Assembly (NCBI GenBank): GCA_965221485.1
Contig: OZ244893.1
Coordinates: 2,356,001 to 2,420,000 of the forward strand
Direction of reading: 5' to 3'
DNA from: JAJEBT01 sp965221485
GTDB taxonomy: Bacteria; Pseudomonadota; Alphaproteobacteria; MPNO01; UBA830
DNA: 64,000 nucleotides
Part shown: piece by piece, positions 25,717 to 34,355 of the stretch
Position numbering within the stretch: position 1 is the first letter of the stretch
How the letters are laid out: every line of letters starts with the position of its first letter
Translations under genes and position numbers: made by a program
The notes under the pieces: model-generated
Seen by the model: only the letters and a program-made list of their open reading frames with translations
Database searches by the model: none
Told to the model about the DNA's origin: nothing

Positions 25717-26597
25717 CAGCACCTATCGAAGCGGGCATCGTCGGGGTCGGAAACATGGGTTCCGGTATTGCTCACAACCTTGCACGGTCCGGGTTCGAGG
25801 CTGCCGCCTGGGATGTGTCGGAACCGGCCCGCAAATCCCTTGCGGGAGCGCTGCGCATGGCGCCGCCAACGGAAATGGCACAAGCGGGTGCGGTCATTTT
25901 CTTTGCGGTCCCCTCATCCGCCGAAATATCCACCGGGCTCGATGCTCTGCTTGATCAGGCCACGGACGGGACCGTGATCTACGACCTCACCACCTCATGG
26001 CCTGATGACACGAGGACGCTCGCACGCCGCGCGGCGGCCCACAATGTTCCCTATCTCGACGCTGCCATGAGCGGAGGAGCTGCCGGTGCAGCCGCCGGCA
26101 CATTGACCCTTATGATCGGAGGTGAGGAGTCCGTACTGAACCGGACCCGTCCCATTCTCGATACCTTTGCCAGCACCGTGTTTCATCTGGGCCCAAGTGG
26201 TGCGGGGCATACCATGAAGCTGATCCATAACATGGTTTGTCACACCATTTTTCTTGCTACCTGCGAGGGCGGCCGGCTGTGCGAAAAGGCAGGGCTCAGC
26301 CTTGAGGACATGATTACTGTTTTCAACACGTCCAATGCGCGCAGTTACGCGAGTGAGGTCCGGTTTCCAAAACACATTCTGTCCGGTGCCTGGGACGCAC
26401 AATCACGCATTCACAACTTGCACAAGGACCTGGATATGGCAATGCGTCTTGCACGCGGCCTCGCTTCGGACACGTCCTGCGCACAAGTCACCGCCGACTT
26501 CCTGGCCTCGGCGGTGGACCTTGGCATGGCCGAAGATGATTTTTCCTTGCTTTACCGGGACTACGACAGGATCCGCAAACAGCAGGCCGGAAAATAA
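25713..26597 (+). CDS. NAD(P)-dependent beta-hydroxyacid dehydrogenase
   Basis: A 294-residue member of the 3-hydroxyisobutyrate/tartronate-semialdehyde dehydrogenase family, oxidising beta-hydroxy acids. Cofactor motif Gly-Val-Gly-Asn-Met-Gly-Ser at 11-17, substrate loop Asp-Ala-Ala-Met-Ser-Gly-Gly around Ser120, and the catalytic Lys169 with Asn173 in His-Thr-Met-Lys-Leu-Ile-His-Asn. The start overlaps the TRAP permease stop by four bases (ATGA), so it is coupled to the importer and probably acts on the imported acid or an early product. Confidence 0.92.
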   Translation: MTAPIEAGIVGVGNMGSGIAHNLARSGFEAAAWDVSEPARKSLAGALRMAPPTEMAQAGAVIFFAVPSSAEISTGLDALLDQATDGTVIYDLTTSWPDDTRTLARRAAAHNVPYLDAAMSGGAAGAAAGTLTLMIGGEESVLNRTRPILDTFASTVFHLGPSGAGHTMKLIHNMVCHTIFLATCEGGRLCEKAGLSLEDMITVFNTSNARSYASEVRFPKHILSGAWDAQSRIHNLHKDLDMAMRLARGLASDTSCAQVTADFLASAVDLGMAEDDFSLLYRDYDRIRKQQAGK

Positions 26598-26672
26598 CTG
26601 TTTTCGGGTTGTTGCAACGCTTCCTCCCAAAAAAGCCCCACCTGACAGCGCGCTTCCGCCTCTCCGGCAGCT

Positions 26673-27704
26673 TTATTCGGATCGCGCCAACAGACCCAGC
26701 GCCCGATCAAGATTGGCGGGATCCGGCTTCAATGCGCCATCTCGTATGCAACGCGTGATTTCCACCACGGCCGCATTGGCCGGGGCCGGTTGACCGATGC
26801 GCTGCAATTCCTCGACCACCCGCCCATTGATGAGATCAACCTCGCTGTAACGTCCCTTCAGGTGATCCTGCAGCACGCAATCGCGCGCCTTCGGGCCAAT
26901 GTCGGCCGCCAGCTTGTCAAACAGGGTTTCCAGAAGGTGGTTGGTGTCCCGGATATCGTCGGCAGTCAGCCCGAAAATAGGCTGGATGGAGTGGCCAAGC
27001 GTCTGCCCGGCAACCAGGGCTTCCGTCCCTGCCTTGATGATGAAGCTCCGAAATCCCGGATGCTGCGCCGCTTCGGAGACGGGCACCCCCAGCATTGCCA
27101 CAGGTCCCAGGCTCATGGCGTTGATGACAAGTTTCATCCACTTGGCAGACAGAATATCCTCACATATGGAAACTGTGCCGACACTGGAAAGAATTTCTTT
27201 CAGTTCAGGCAAGCGCGCTTTCATGTCCACATCGAGAGCACCGATTCCCAGCCAGGTCCGGCGAGGCGGTGTATTTCGCTGCGCAGTGCCAGGAATGAAC
27301 AGCTCGGAAGACAGCTCGATCACGCAGCCCAGCGTGCGGTGCGCCCCTGCGATTCCGGAGATCTCGCCAGCAGTCATCGCGTTCTGAATACCGACCATAA
27401 GGCCGTCGTCAGCGAGATAGGGCACGATCAGTCTTGCCGACCAATCAGTGTCATAAGCCTTGACCATCACGAACACGTAATCGAAAGTCTGGTTGAGAAC
27501 GCAGACGTCGCACAAATGATGCGCGTTCACCTCGATATGAATTTCGTCATCAGGTTGCCGAACCGTCAGGCCCTGCCGGCGCATGGCCTCCACGTGTTCA
27601 GGCCACTGATCGATCAGGGTGACATCGCGTCCGGCACGAACCAGATCCGCCGCGACACAGCTTCCGTTGGCCCCGCTGCCAAGTATGGCAATTTTTTCTG
27701 TCAC
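26673..27704 (-). CDS. ketopantoate reductase (PanE/ApbA) family oxidoreductase
   Basis: A 343-residue NADPH-dependent reductase of the 2-dehydropantoate reductase family. The nucleotide motif Gly-Ser-Gly-Ala-Asn-Gly is at 9-14, and the catalytic Lys191 with Asn195 in Lys-Trp-Met-Lys-Leu-Val-Ile-Asn matches the family. The C-terminal helical domain has Gly-Arg-Tyr-Ser-Glu-Val-Asp-Leu-Ile-Asn-Gly, close to the usual Arg-x-x-Glu-x-Asp-x-Ile-x-Gly. It is longer than typical PanE (~300), and its catabolic context without other pantothenate genes argues for a different 2-keto acid. It is convergent with the preceding dehydrogenase gene. Confidence 0.87.
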   Translation of the reverse strand: MTEKIAILGSGANGSCVAADLVRAGRDVTLIDQWPEHVEAMRRQGLTVRQPDDEIHIEVNAHHLCDVCVLNQTFDYVFVMVKAYDTDWSARLIVPYLADDGLMVGIQNAMTAGEISGIAGAHRTLGCVIELSSELFIPGTAQRNTPPRRTWLGIGALDVDMKARLPELKEILSSVGTVSICEDILSAKWMKLVINAMSLGPVAMLGVPVSEAAQHPGFRSFIIKAGTEALVAGQTLGHSIQPIFGLTADDIRDTNHLLETLFDKLAADIGPKARDCVLQDHLKGRYSEVDLINGRVVEELQRIGQPAPANAAVVEITRCIRDGALKPDPANLDRALGLLARSE

Positions 27705-28095
27705 GCTGGAAATCCGACTGTTGATCCGGCGGGCATCATGAACAGACCTGCAATGGCAATCAAGAAACCATCGAACCGCGACCCGCCATCGGATCGGAGC
27801 CCTGCCAATATTCGAAAACTCTTGTAATGCAGGTGGAACCGGTATCCGGAACTTTCATTCCGGATCATTCCATGTTGTGCGGGCCAACCCTTATTCTCCG
27901 TAACTCAGCCAGGATTACAAATAACTCCACCGCAGGGAACAGGGGTCCTCCGTCGTGTTTTCACGGGCCGATCAGCACCGCGGGCATTATGGAGCGCAGC
28001 CACAACGCTTGGTCCCCCGGTCTCGCCGATCACATGGACCTTCCGGCGGACGCAGGATAGTATGCCAATGTGCCCCTCCGACGGAATACCGCCTC
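27705..28095. other. intergenic region
   Basis: Divergent space between the PanE-like gene and the enolase-superfamily gene. The enolase frame is open back to 27955, but nothing before 28096 resembles the family. No clear regulatory repeat is seen. Confidence 0.4.
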
Positions 28096-29202
28096 ATGTT
28101 CAGGATAGCCCGCATCGACGCTCGCGCAGTGAGCATCCCGCTCAAGTCACCCATTCGGATGGCCGGTGTTGATATCGCGCAAGCACAGACCCTCATCGTC
28201 CGGATCACGGACCGCGACGGAAGGATCGGTTGGGGTGAGGCCGCGGCCGCCCCCTCCATGACCGGAGAAACCCCGGAAAGCATGGTTGCCGCTGTGGGTT
28301 ACCTGGCGCCTCATCTGGAAGGCCTGGAGGTCGACGATCCGGCGGCCGTGCTCGGGCTCATGGACAACCGGATGTACGGCAATCACGGCGCCAAGGCCGC
28401 CATGGAGATTGCTTTGGTAGATCTCGCGGGCAAGGTCGAAAACCTGCCGGCCCATGAACTGCTGGGTGGAGAGGTCAGGAAAGAAATCGTGATGCTGACA
28501 ATGGTGGCCGGCAGTGATCCCGACAGGGAGCTGGACAATACACGCCGGCAGCTGGAGGACGGCTTCACTGCATTCAAGGTGAAGGTGGGATCACGATCCT
28601 GCCACCGGGATCTGGAACGCGTCGCCGCCGTCCGGGCGGTAGCTGGCAACGAGGTCACGATTTCTGCCGACGCCAATCAGGGCTACGACAGAAACACTGC
28701 GCTGCAATTTGCCCAAGGCGCTGCCCAGGCCGGTCTGAACTTCATGGAGCAGTTGGTGGCCGGCAATGACCTCGAGGGAATGGCGGCCTGCGCAGAAGCC
28801 TCCTCTGTACCTTTGGGTGCCGATGAAGGACTTCATTCCCTCGATGACATCCGGCGCCACAAGGTGGCCGGAGCAGCAAAGGGCGGAAGCCTGAAAACCA
28901 TCAAGCTCGGTGGCATGTTTGCTGTCTGCGACGCCGGAAACCTGATGGAATCCCTCGACATGCATGTCAATCTGGCCAGCAAGGTCGCGGAGACCGGGAT
29001 CGCCAGTGCCGCCCTTGCCCATGTGGGTGTTGCGCTCCCGCAACTTGACTGGGACGCCAGCATCACCAGCCAGTATCTCGCTGACGACATCGTGGTGGAG
29101 CCGATCAAGATCAGGAACGGAATCGTGCGTCCCCCGCAGGGCCCCGGGCTCGGAATCGCTGTCGACGAAGCGAAGCTTGAAAAATACTCTGTCCGCATCT
29201 GA
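28096..29202 (+). CDS. enolase superfamily enzyme, muconate-lactonizing/dipeptide-epimerase subgroup
   Basis: A 368-residue Mg-dependent enzyme that abstracts a proton alpha to a carboxylate. The N-terminal capping domain is followed by the barrel with Lys161-Val-Lys163 (catalytic KxK), metal ligands Asp192 (in Ala-Asp-Ala-Asn-Gln), Glu218 (Met-Glu-Gln) and Asp243 (Ala-Asp-Glu-Gly), and a second catalytic Lys near 267 in Leu-Lys-Thr-Ile-Lys-Leu-Gly-Gly. This set marks the MLE subgroup, which covers cycloisomerases, o-succinylbenzoate synthase, epimerases and racemases. The start at 28096 opens with the usual Ile-Ala-Arg-Ile-Asp-Ala-Arg. It leads a rightward run of catabolic genes. Confidence 0.93.
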   Translation: MFRIARIDARAVSIPLKSPIRMAGVDIAQAQTLIVRITDRDGRIGWGEAAAAPSMTGETPESMVAAVGYLAPHLEGLEVDDPAAVLGLMDNRMYGNHGAKAAMEIALVDLAGKVENLPAHELLGGEVRKEIVMLTMVAGSDPDRELDNTRRQLEDGFTAFKVKVGSRSCHRDLERVAAVRAVAGNEVTISADANQGYDRNTALQFAQGAAQAGLNFMEQLVAGNDLEGMAACAEASSVPLGADEGLHSLDDIRRHKVAGAAKGGSLKTIKLGGMFAVCDAGNLMESLDMHVNLASKVAETGIASAALAHVGVALPQLDWDASITSQYLADDIVVEPIKIRNGIVRPPQGPGLGIAVDEAKLEKYSVRI

Positions 29203-29293
29203 GCTGAAGTCTTCGGCGACCAGAACTCCACCCCCCGGTAATCGCGCCGGGTCTTTCTGCAACACCTGAACGGACCGACAAAGGAGAGGGTGA

Positions 29294-30484
29294 ATGCCCG
29301 CTATCGACACCATTGACGGCTGCGGATTTCCACTCGGATTCCGCTTCACGAAAGGCGCGCAACCGCCGTCCCTCCTGGGACTTCATCCGGGACGGGAGGT
29401 TTACACCGTCGAGGCGCGCAAGATGTCCGCCTCACACCAGAAAGAGGCCGTGGTTCGTGAGGGCGAACAAGGCAGCCAGTGGCGTATGGTGAGTGACGAA
29501 GGCGGCCATCTCAAGGGCACGGACCTCGCGCCCTTCCCCCTCGGCTTCTTCAACGCAGGACTGCAGGCCGACCTTGCGGGGCGGATCATGGCGCTTTCTG
29601 AGGCTCGCGGCATAGCCATCGATGAACTCTCCATGACGCTGAAAAACGGCTACTACATGACAGGATCGTTCTTCCGCGGCGACGGTGAAGGTTTCGCCGA
29701 ACCCGCCGAAACAACGGTCCATGTCCGTTCCAACGCAGCAGCTGACGATGTCAGGGCCCTGGTCTCGGATGCTGTTGATGCGTCCCCGGCTCTGGCGGCC
29801 ATGAGGAAACCGCTCGTCAACCGTTTCGCTGTCTATGCCAACGGACGGAGACGAACGCTGACGCGTATGCTTGCGACCAATGAGGGTTCCGCAGCCGATC
29901 CTTTTTCAACCTACAGCCAACCTCCCGCGCCACCGGCGGGCGAAACACCGGTGACGGATCTGATCCGCAAGACCGGAGAGGAAGAATCCGGCAGCATTGA
30001 GCCGGCGCCCGCCGGCACGTCCACGCGGATCATCCGTACCGTTCACGGAAACTGCCGTCTGGTAAACGGAGCGGTCACGGAAACCGATACGTGGCTGGCG
30101 CTTCCCGGCATGAGTCATTTCGCCCTGCAGTCAGACGAACACCCCGGATCAGGAAAGGCACCGAGCGGCCTGGCGCTGTTGTCGGCCGGAATTGCATTTT
30201 GTTTCATGACCCAACTGGACCGATATATCGAGCACATGAAATTCGACATTCACGGTGTCCGACTTGTCCAGAGAAGCCCCTATTCCCTGACCCGGAACGG
30301 AGACAGTCTGAACGCCGATGTCGAACCTGTTCACACCCATCTCTTCCTGAACGGGCGGGAGGACGAGGACACCTATGAAACCCTGATGCATATCGCAGCC
30401 CGAACCTGTTATCTCCATGCCACTCTCGCATCGTCCCTCGATCCTGTGGTCGGGCTCGTCCTCAACGGCACACCGATTGACTGA
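29294..30484 (+). CDS. tandem OsmC-fold protein with a Cys-less first domain
   Basis: A 396-residue protein that I read as two OsmC-like domains. The C-terminal one (about 245-395) keeps both cysteines of the thiol peroxidase pair, Cys303 in Ala-Phe-Cys-Phe and Cys372 in Arg-Thr-Cys-Tyr-Leu. The N-terminal one (about 75-185) has the same helix-strand pattern, but the matching positions are Ala/Gly in Phe-Phe-Asn-Ala-Gly-Leu and Ala in Ser-Pro-Ala-Leu-Ala. A Pro-rich linker near 205-220 separates them. OsmC proteins reduce organic hydroperoxides as dimers, so this may be an internal pseudo-heterodimer. It lies 91 bases after the enolase gene, with GGAG before the ATG. Confidence 0.75.
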   Translation: MPAIDTIDGCGFPLGFRFTKGAQPPSLLGLHPGREVYTVEARKMSASHQKEAVVREGEQGSQWRMVSDEGGHLKGTDLAPFPLGFFNAGLQADLAGRIMALSEARGIAIDELSMTLKNGYYMTGSFFRGDGEGFAEPAETTVHVRSNAAADDVRALVSDAVDASPALAAMRKPLVNRFAVYANGRRRTLTRMLATNEGSAADPFSTYSQPPAPPAGETPVTDLIRKTGEEESGSIEPAPAGTSTRIIRTVHGNCRLVNGAVTETDTWLALPGMSHFALQSDEHPGSGKAPSGLALLSAGIAFCFMTQLDRYIEHMKFDIHGVRLVQRSPYSLTRNGDSLNADVEPVHTHLFLNGREDEDTYETLMHIAARTCYLHATLASSLDPVVGLVLNGTPID

Positions 30485-30552
30485 ACCCGGACCGTGCTGC
30501 TCACAGAGCCAGGCCATGACACAATCGGGCATTTCTTGACCAGGAGGAGCCA

Positions 30553-32262
30553 GTGACACAGGACCGGCCACAGGGCCTGGCCAACGGGCTTACAAATTAT
30601 GGCGATGCGGACTTTGCGATCTATCTCCGCAAGTCATTTGCCAAATCGATGGGCTATTCGGACGGGATGCTGGAGCGTCCGATCGTCGGAATTGCCTACA
30701 CCCAGTCCGGTTTCAACAACTGTCACCGTCACTTCCCCGAACTTCTGGGCGCCGTGAAGCGTGGGGTACTGGCCGCGGGTGGTCTGCCGCTTGAATTTCC
30801 TACGATCTCCCTGGGCGAGGTGTTTCTCTCCCCCACGAGCCTGAAGTTCCGCAATCTTATGGCGATGGATACTGAAGAAATGATCCGGGCACAGCCCATG
30901 GATGCGGTTGTTCTGATGGGGGGCTGCGACAAGACCGTACCGGCTCAGCTGATGGGGGCGATTTCAGCAAACCGTCCAGCAATACAGCTGGTTGCAGGCC
31001 CCATGATGACCTCCCGTCATGGTGAAGATCGTCTGGGTGCCTGCACGGATTGTCGACGTTTTTGGGCGCAATACCGATCGGGACGGCTTACGGATCAGGA
31101 AATCGCAGACATCGAGGGCAAACTTGCAACCACAGCCGGTACCTGTGCCGTAATGGGCACGGCCTCGACGATGGCCTGCATCAGCGAGACGCTGGGACTG
31201 TCACTTCCGGGTACCGCAGCGATTCCGGCCGTTCATGCCGACCGTCTTCGCGCCGCCGAGGCAACAGGTGCAGCCGCTGTGACCCTTGCCCATGCACCGG
31301 TGCTTCCAAGCGAGATCGTGACACGGCATTCGGTCGAAAATGCGATACGGGTCCTGCTCGCGCTTGGTGGCTCGACAAATGCCGTCATCCATCTCACAGC
31401 CATCGCCGGAAGGAACGGGATCGACATACCGCTGGACTGGCTCAACCAGCTGTCCGATACAACGCCGGTTCTGGTGAACCTCAAGCCGGTCGGCGAACAC
31501 TATATGGAGGACTTTTTTTCGGCAGGAGGTGTCGGCGCGGTACTGAGAGAACTGGCGCCCCTCCTCCACATGGAGTGTCTGACGGTTACAGGGAACACTC
31601 TTGAAGACCGGCTGAAAGAAACACCATCCTATGTGGACAGATCAATCATCCGGAAGGCATCCAACCCGATCGAAGCCGAAGGTGGTCTGGTGGCCCTGTT
31701 CGGGTCACTTGCACCCGACGGCACCATTCTGAAGCGCTCGGCAGCCGACCCTGATCTTTTTGAGCGTGAGGGCCGGGCGGTGGTTTTCTCGTCGCTCGAG
31801 GACCTGGCGGATCGGATTGACGATCCTGACCTTGACGTCAAGGCTGATGATTTCCTGGTATTGCAGAATGCGGGGCCCCGAAGTCCGTCGGGGATGCCGG
31901 AAGCGGGCTACCTGCCAATACCGAAACACCTGGCGGCCAAGGGGGTCACCGACATGGTGAGAATTTCTGACGCCCGGATGTCGGGCACGGCCTATGGCAC
32001 CATTATTCTTCACGTAACGCCCGAGGCCGCCATAGGCGGACCGCTCGCTCTGGTGCAATCCGGCGACCGGATCAGGCTGTCGGTCAAGGAGCGGCGGATC
32101 GATCTCCTCGTCCCCGACGATGAGCTGGAACAAAGACGCAATGCAACATCGATGACAGCGAGCGATCCTTCTCGTCTCAGGGGCTATGACAAGCTTTATG
32201 CCGAAGAAGTGCTGCAAGCCGACGAGGGTTGTGATTTCCGCTTTCTGAAGCCGGTCAGTTGA
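30553..32262 (+). CDS. IlvD/Edd family dehydratase
   Basis: A 569-residue Fe-S dehydratase that removes water from a 2,3-dihydroxy or sugar acid to give a 2-keto-3-deoxy acid. Cluster cysteines are Cys57 (Asn-Asn-Cys-His), Cys125 (Gly-Gly-Cys-Asp-Lys-Thr) and Cys198 (Ala-Gly-Thr-Cys), with Mg-binding and catalytic regions such as Asp-Ala-Arg-Met-Ser-Gly-Thr-Ala-Tyr-Gly. That last motif and the length favour the sugar-acid dehydratase branch over dihydroxy-acid dehydratase of branched amino acid synthesis. The start is GTG with AGGAGG about 5 bases before it. It sits between the OsmC and Gfo/Idh genes in the same direction. Confidence 0.93.
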   Translation: MTQDRPQGLANGLTNYGDADFAIYLRKSFAKSMGYSDGMLERPIVGIAYTQSGFNNCHRHFPELLGAVKRGVLAAGGLPLEFPTISLGEVFLSPTSLKFRNLMAMDTEEMIRAQPMDAVVLMGGCDKTVPAQLMGAISANRPAIQLVAGPMMTSRHGEDRLGACTDCRRFWAQYRSGRLTDQEIADIEGKLATTAGTCAVMGTASTMACISETLGLSLPGTAAIPAVHADRLRAAEATGAAAVTLAHAPVLPSEIVTRHSVENAIRVLLALGGSTNAVIHLTAIAGRNGIDIPLDWLNQLSDTTPVLVNLKPVGEHYMEDFFSAGGVGAVLRELAPLLHMECLTVTGNTLEDRLKETPSYVDRSIIRKASNPIEAEGGLVALFGSLAPDGTILKRSAADPDLFEREGRAVVFSSLEDLADRIDDPDLDVKADDFLVLQNAGPRSPSGMPEAGYLPIPKHLAAKGVTDMVRISDARMSGTAYGTIILHVTPEAAIGGPLALVQSGDRIRLSVKERRIDLLVPDDELEQRRNATSMTASDPSRLRGYDKLYAEEVLQADEGCDFRFLKPVS

Positions 32263-32374
32263 CAGGACAAGACAGATCCCCGGCCTGCGCCCCCTCATCA
32301 GGGGTTTGGGGTACCGCGTTGGCCCGCGCAGCCGCAGAAAAAGACACGGACCTACTCAAGAAGGGAAACTCAAT

Positions 32375-33409
32375 ATGGATTCGATCAATGTCGGCGTAAT
32401 CGGCACCGGCTGGTGCGGCGGGATCCGTGCAGAAACCTGCGCTGCGACGGCCTTTGTCGGCGACGTGCATGTCGCGGAAACGCGACCCGAGCGCCTGGCG
32501 GAGATTGCAAGCAAAACATCCGCTGCGAGCGCTGTCGAAAACTATGAAGCGCTGCTCGACAACAAGGACATTGACGCTTTCATGATTTCCACGACCCCGG
32601 AGACCACCCATTACCCCATCGCAAGGGCCTGTCTCGAGTCCGGGCGTCACGTTCTTCTGGAAAAACCCATCGCATTGACTCTGGAAGAGGCGGATGAGCT
32701 GATCGCAATCGCGGAAGACAGGAACCTCAAATTTACCATCGGCTACTCCCAGCGCTTCAACCACAAGTTCGCGTACGTAAAGCAGTGCCTTGCCGACGGA
32801 TCGATCGGCAAACCGGTGAGCGCACTCGTAAGCCGAAACGTTACCCGCAATCTCGGAAGCAAGATCACCGGCAGAACCCGGCTTTCTCCGGCAGCTATGG
32901 AATCCACTCATGATCTGGACTTCGTGCTCTGGTGCCTCGAACCCGCGCGTCCGGTCAGGGTGTTTTCGCAACTGGCTTATGGTGCCATGAAGGAAATCAA
33001 TGGCGCACCTGACATCCAGTGGACCATGGTGACAATGGACAGCGGTGTCGTTGTGACCGTGGGCGGTGGGTGGAGTCTGCCGCCGGCGGCACCCAATCAC
33101 TCGCAGACCTGGATCGAGATCCTTGGCACCGAAGGCGCTCTGGTTGTCGACGATACCCACCGCGATGTATCCCTTTCGCGCATGGGTCACGGGCTTATCA
33201 ACCCCATGTCCTCGATGCCGGGCGAACCGGTGGGGCATGTTTATGCCGGTGCAATGGCATTCGAAACTGTTCACTTCCTGGAGGCTGTCGCCTTTGACCG
33301 GCCAGTCATGGTCACGCCGCAACAGGCGCGACGGGTGATGGAAGTCTACATGGCCGCAGATCTGTCGGTCGATCGCAACGAACCTGTCGCCCTTCCCCAA
33401 AATGCCTGA
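32375..33409 (+). CDS. Gfo/Idh/MocA family oxidoreductase
   Basis: A 344-residue NAD(P)-dependent dehydrogenase of the glucose-fructose oxidoreductase/inositol dehydrogenase family. The Rossmann motif Gly-Val-Ile-Gly-Thr-Gly-Trp-Cys-Gly is at 7-15 and the family Glu-Lys-Pro at 96-98, followed by a beta-sheet substrate domain. The catalytic Asp/His pair is plausible in Glu-Ser-Thr-His-Asp-Leu-Asp. The start at 32375 follows AAGAAGGGAA; an upstream extension of 23 codons lacks similarity. It overlaps the following DctP-like gene by eight bases. Substrates are usually polyols or sugar lactones. Confidence 0.92.
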   Translation: MDSINVGVIGTGWCGGIRAETCAATAFVGDVHVAETRPERLAEIASKTSAASAVENYEALLDNKDIDAFMISTTPETTHYPIARACLESGRHVLLEKPIALTLEEADELIAIAEDRNLKFTIGYSQRFNHKFAYVKQCLADGSIGKPVSALVSRNVTRNLGSKITGRTRLSPAAMESTHDLDFVLWCLEPARPVRVFSQLAYGAMKEINGAPDIQWTMVTMDSGVVVTVGGGWSLPPAAPNHSQTWIEILGTEGALVVDDTHRDVSLSRMGHGLINPMSSMPGEPVGHVYAGAMAFETVHFLEAVAFDRPVMVTPQQARRVMEVYMAADLSVDRNEPVALPQNA

Positions 33410-34328
33410 CGGGGACTCCCTACGGGTTCGTTTCGGTGGGTACCAGCCGCCGGCGTCTGTTCACAGCCGCGCAGTGACCGTGTTTCGGGACGCTTTGCAA
33501 CGCCGTCTCGGGGACACGGTTGCATGCGAAATCACCGGGAATGTTATGGACTACGGCCGAAAGGCGGCGGATCTGTTGCCAATGGTGGAACACGGCGAAC
33601 TGACGTTTTGCTACTTTTCTGCCAGTTATCTTGCGGAACGGGTACCGGAGTTCGCGCTTCTTGATCTGCCATTTGCAGTAAGGGACAGGGAAACGGGTTA
33701 CGCAATTTTCGACGGGCCCCTGGGAGCGATTCTGACCGATCGGGTGGCCAGTCTCACGTCCTGGCGGCTGCTCGCATTCTGGGACAACGGATTTCGGCAT
33801 ATTTCCAATCGTGTCCGGCCGTTGCGTGCACCGTCCGATTGCGCAGGGCTCACCATTCGTACGCTGATGAGCGACCTGCACCGGCAAACCTTCCGACGTT
33901 TCGGATTTTCCCCGATCCCTCTGGATGTCAAGGAACTCCGAGACGCTGTTGAGTCCGGCACAATCGATGCACAGGACAATTCCCTCACCAATATTGTGAA
34001 TTTTCGGATCCATGACCATCACCGCTTTGTAAACTTGAGCGGCCATTTTTTCGGAGCGGCGGTCGTGTTGTGTCACGGACCAACTTTTGAACAGTGGCCG
34101 GAAGAGGTCAGGGCCGCCGTCCATTCAAGCGTTCGGCAGGCAACCCTGGCGCAGAGAAAATTTGCCGCCGACGAGGACGAAATCGCCCTTGCCAGGCTTG
34201 AGGAAGCGGGCGTTGAAATCACCCACCCGGCAGATATGGATCGAGCGGCATTCGTGCGGAACGTCGCGCCAATTGTGGAAGCCCAGAAGACCCGCTTCGG
34301 AGAAAAAATGTTTGCCTATTTCGTGTAA
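33402..34328 (+). CDS. DctP-family TRAP solute receptor fold, no signal peptide
   Basis: A 308-residue protein with the DctP extracytoplasmic receptor fold: an opening like the mature family start (Arg-Val-Arg-Phe-Gly-Gly-Tyr-Gln-Pro-Pro), Phe-Cys-Tyr-Phe-Ser-Ala-Ser-Tyr-Leu, Leu-Asp-Leu-Pro-Phe, Phe-Trp-Asp-Asn-Gly-Phe-Arg, and the conserved Arg of Gly-Leu-Thr-Ile-Arg-Thr-Leu that binds the ligand carboxylate. No signal peptide precedes it: translation starts inside the end of the oxidoreductase gene, and the in-frame codons before the ATG encode nothing hydrophobic. It therefore looks cytoplasmic, perhaps a ligand-sensing or enzyme-partner protein. No DctQ/DctM genes adjoin it. Confidence 0.82.
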   Translation: MPDGDSLRVRFGGYQPPASVHSRAVTVFRDALQRRLGDTVACEITGNVMDYGRKAADLLPMVEHGELTFCYFSASYLAERVPEFALLDLPFAVRDRETGYAIFDGPLGAILTDRVASLTSWRLLAFWDNGFRHISNRVRPLRAPSDCAGLTIRTLMSDLHRQTFRRFGFSPIPLDVKELRDAVESGTIDAQDNSLTNIVNFRIHDHHRFVNLSGHFFGAAVVLCHGPTFEQWPEEVRAAVHSSVRQATLAQRKFAADEDEIALARLEEAGVEITHPADMDRAAFVRNVAPIVEAQKTRFGEKMFAYFV

Positions 34329-34355
34329 GGGTACCGCCGGTTCGGGCCAACAGCG

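Noticed and set aside
26673..27704. Naming the reductase panE
   Set aside because: No pantothenate gene is near, it is longer than PanE, and the setting is catabolic; only the family can be supported.
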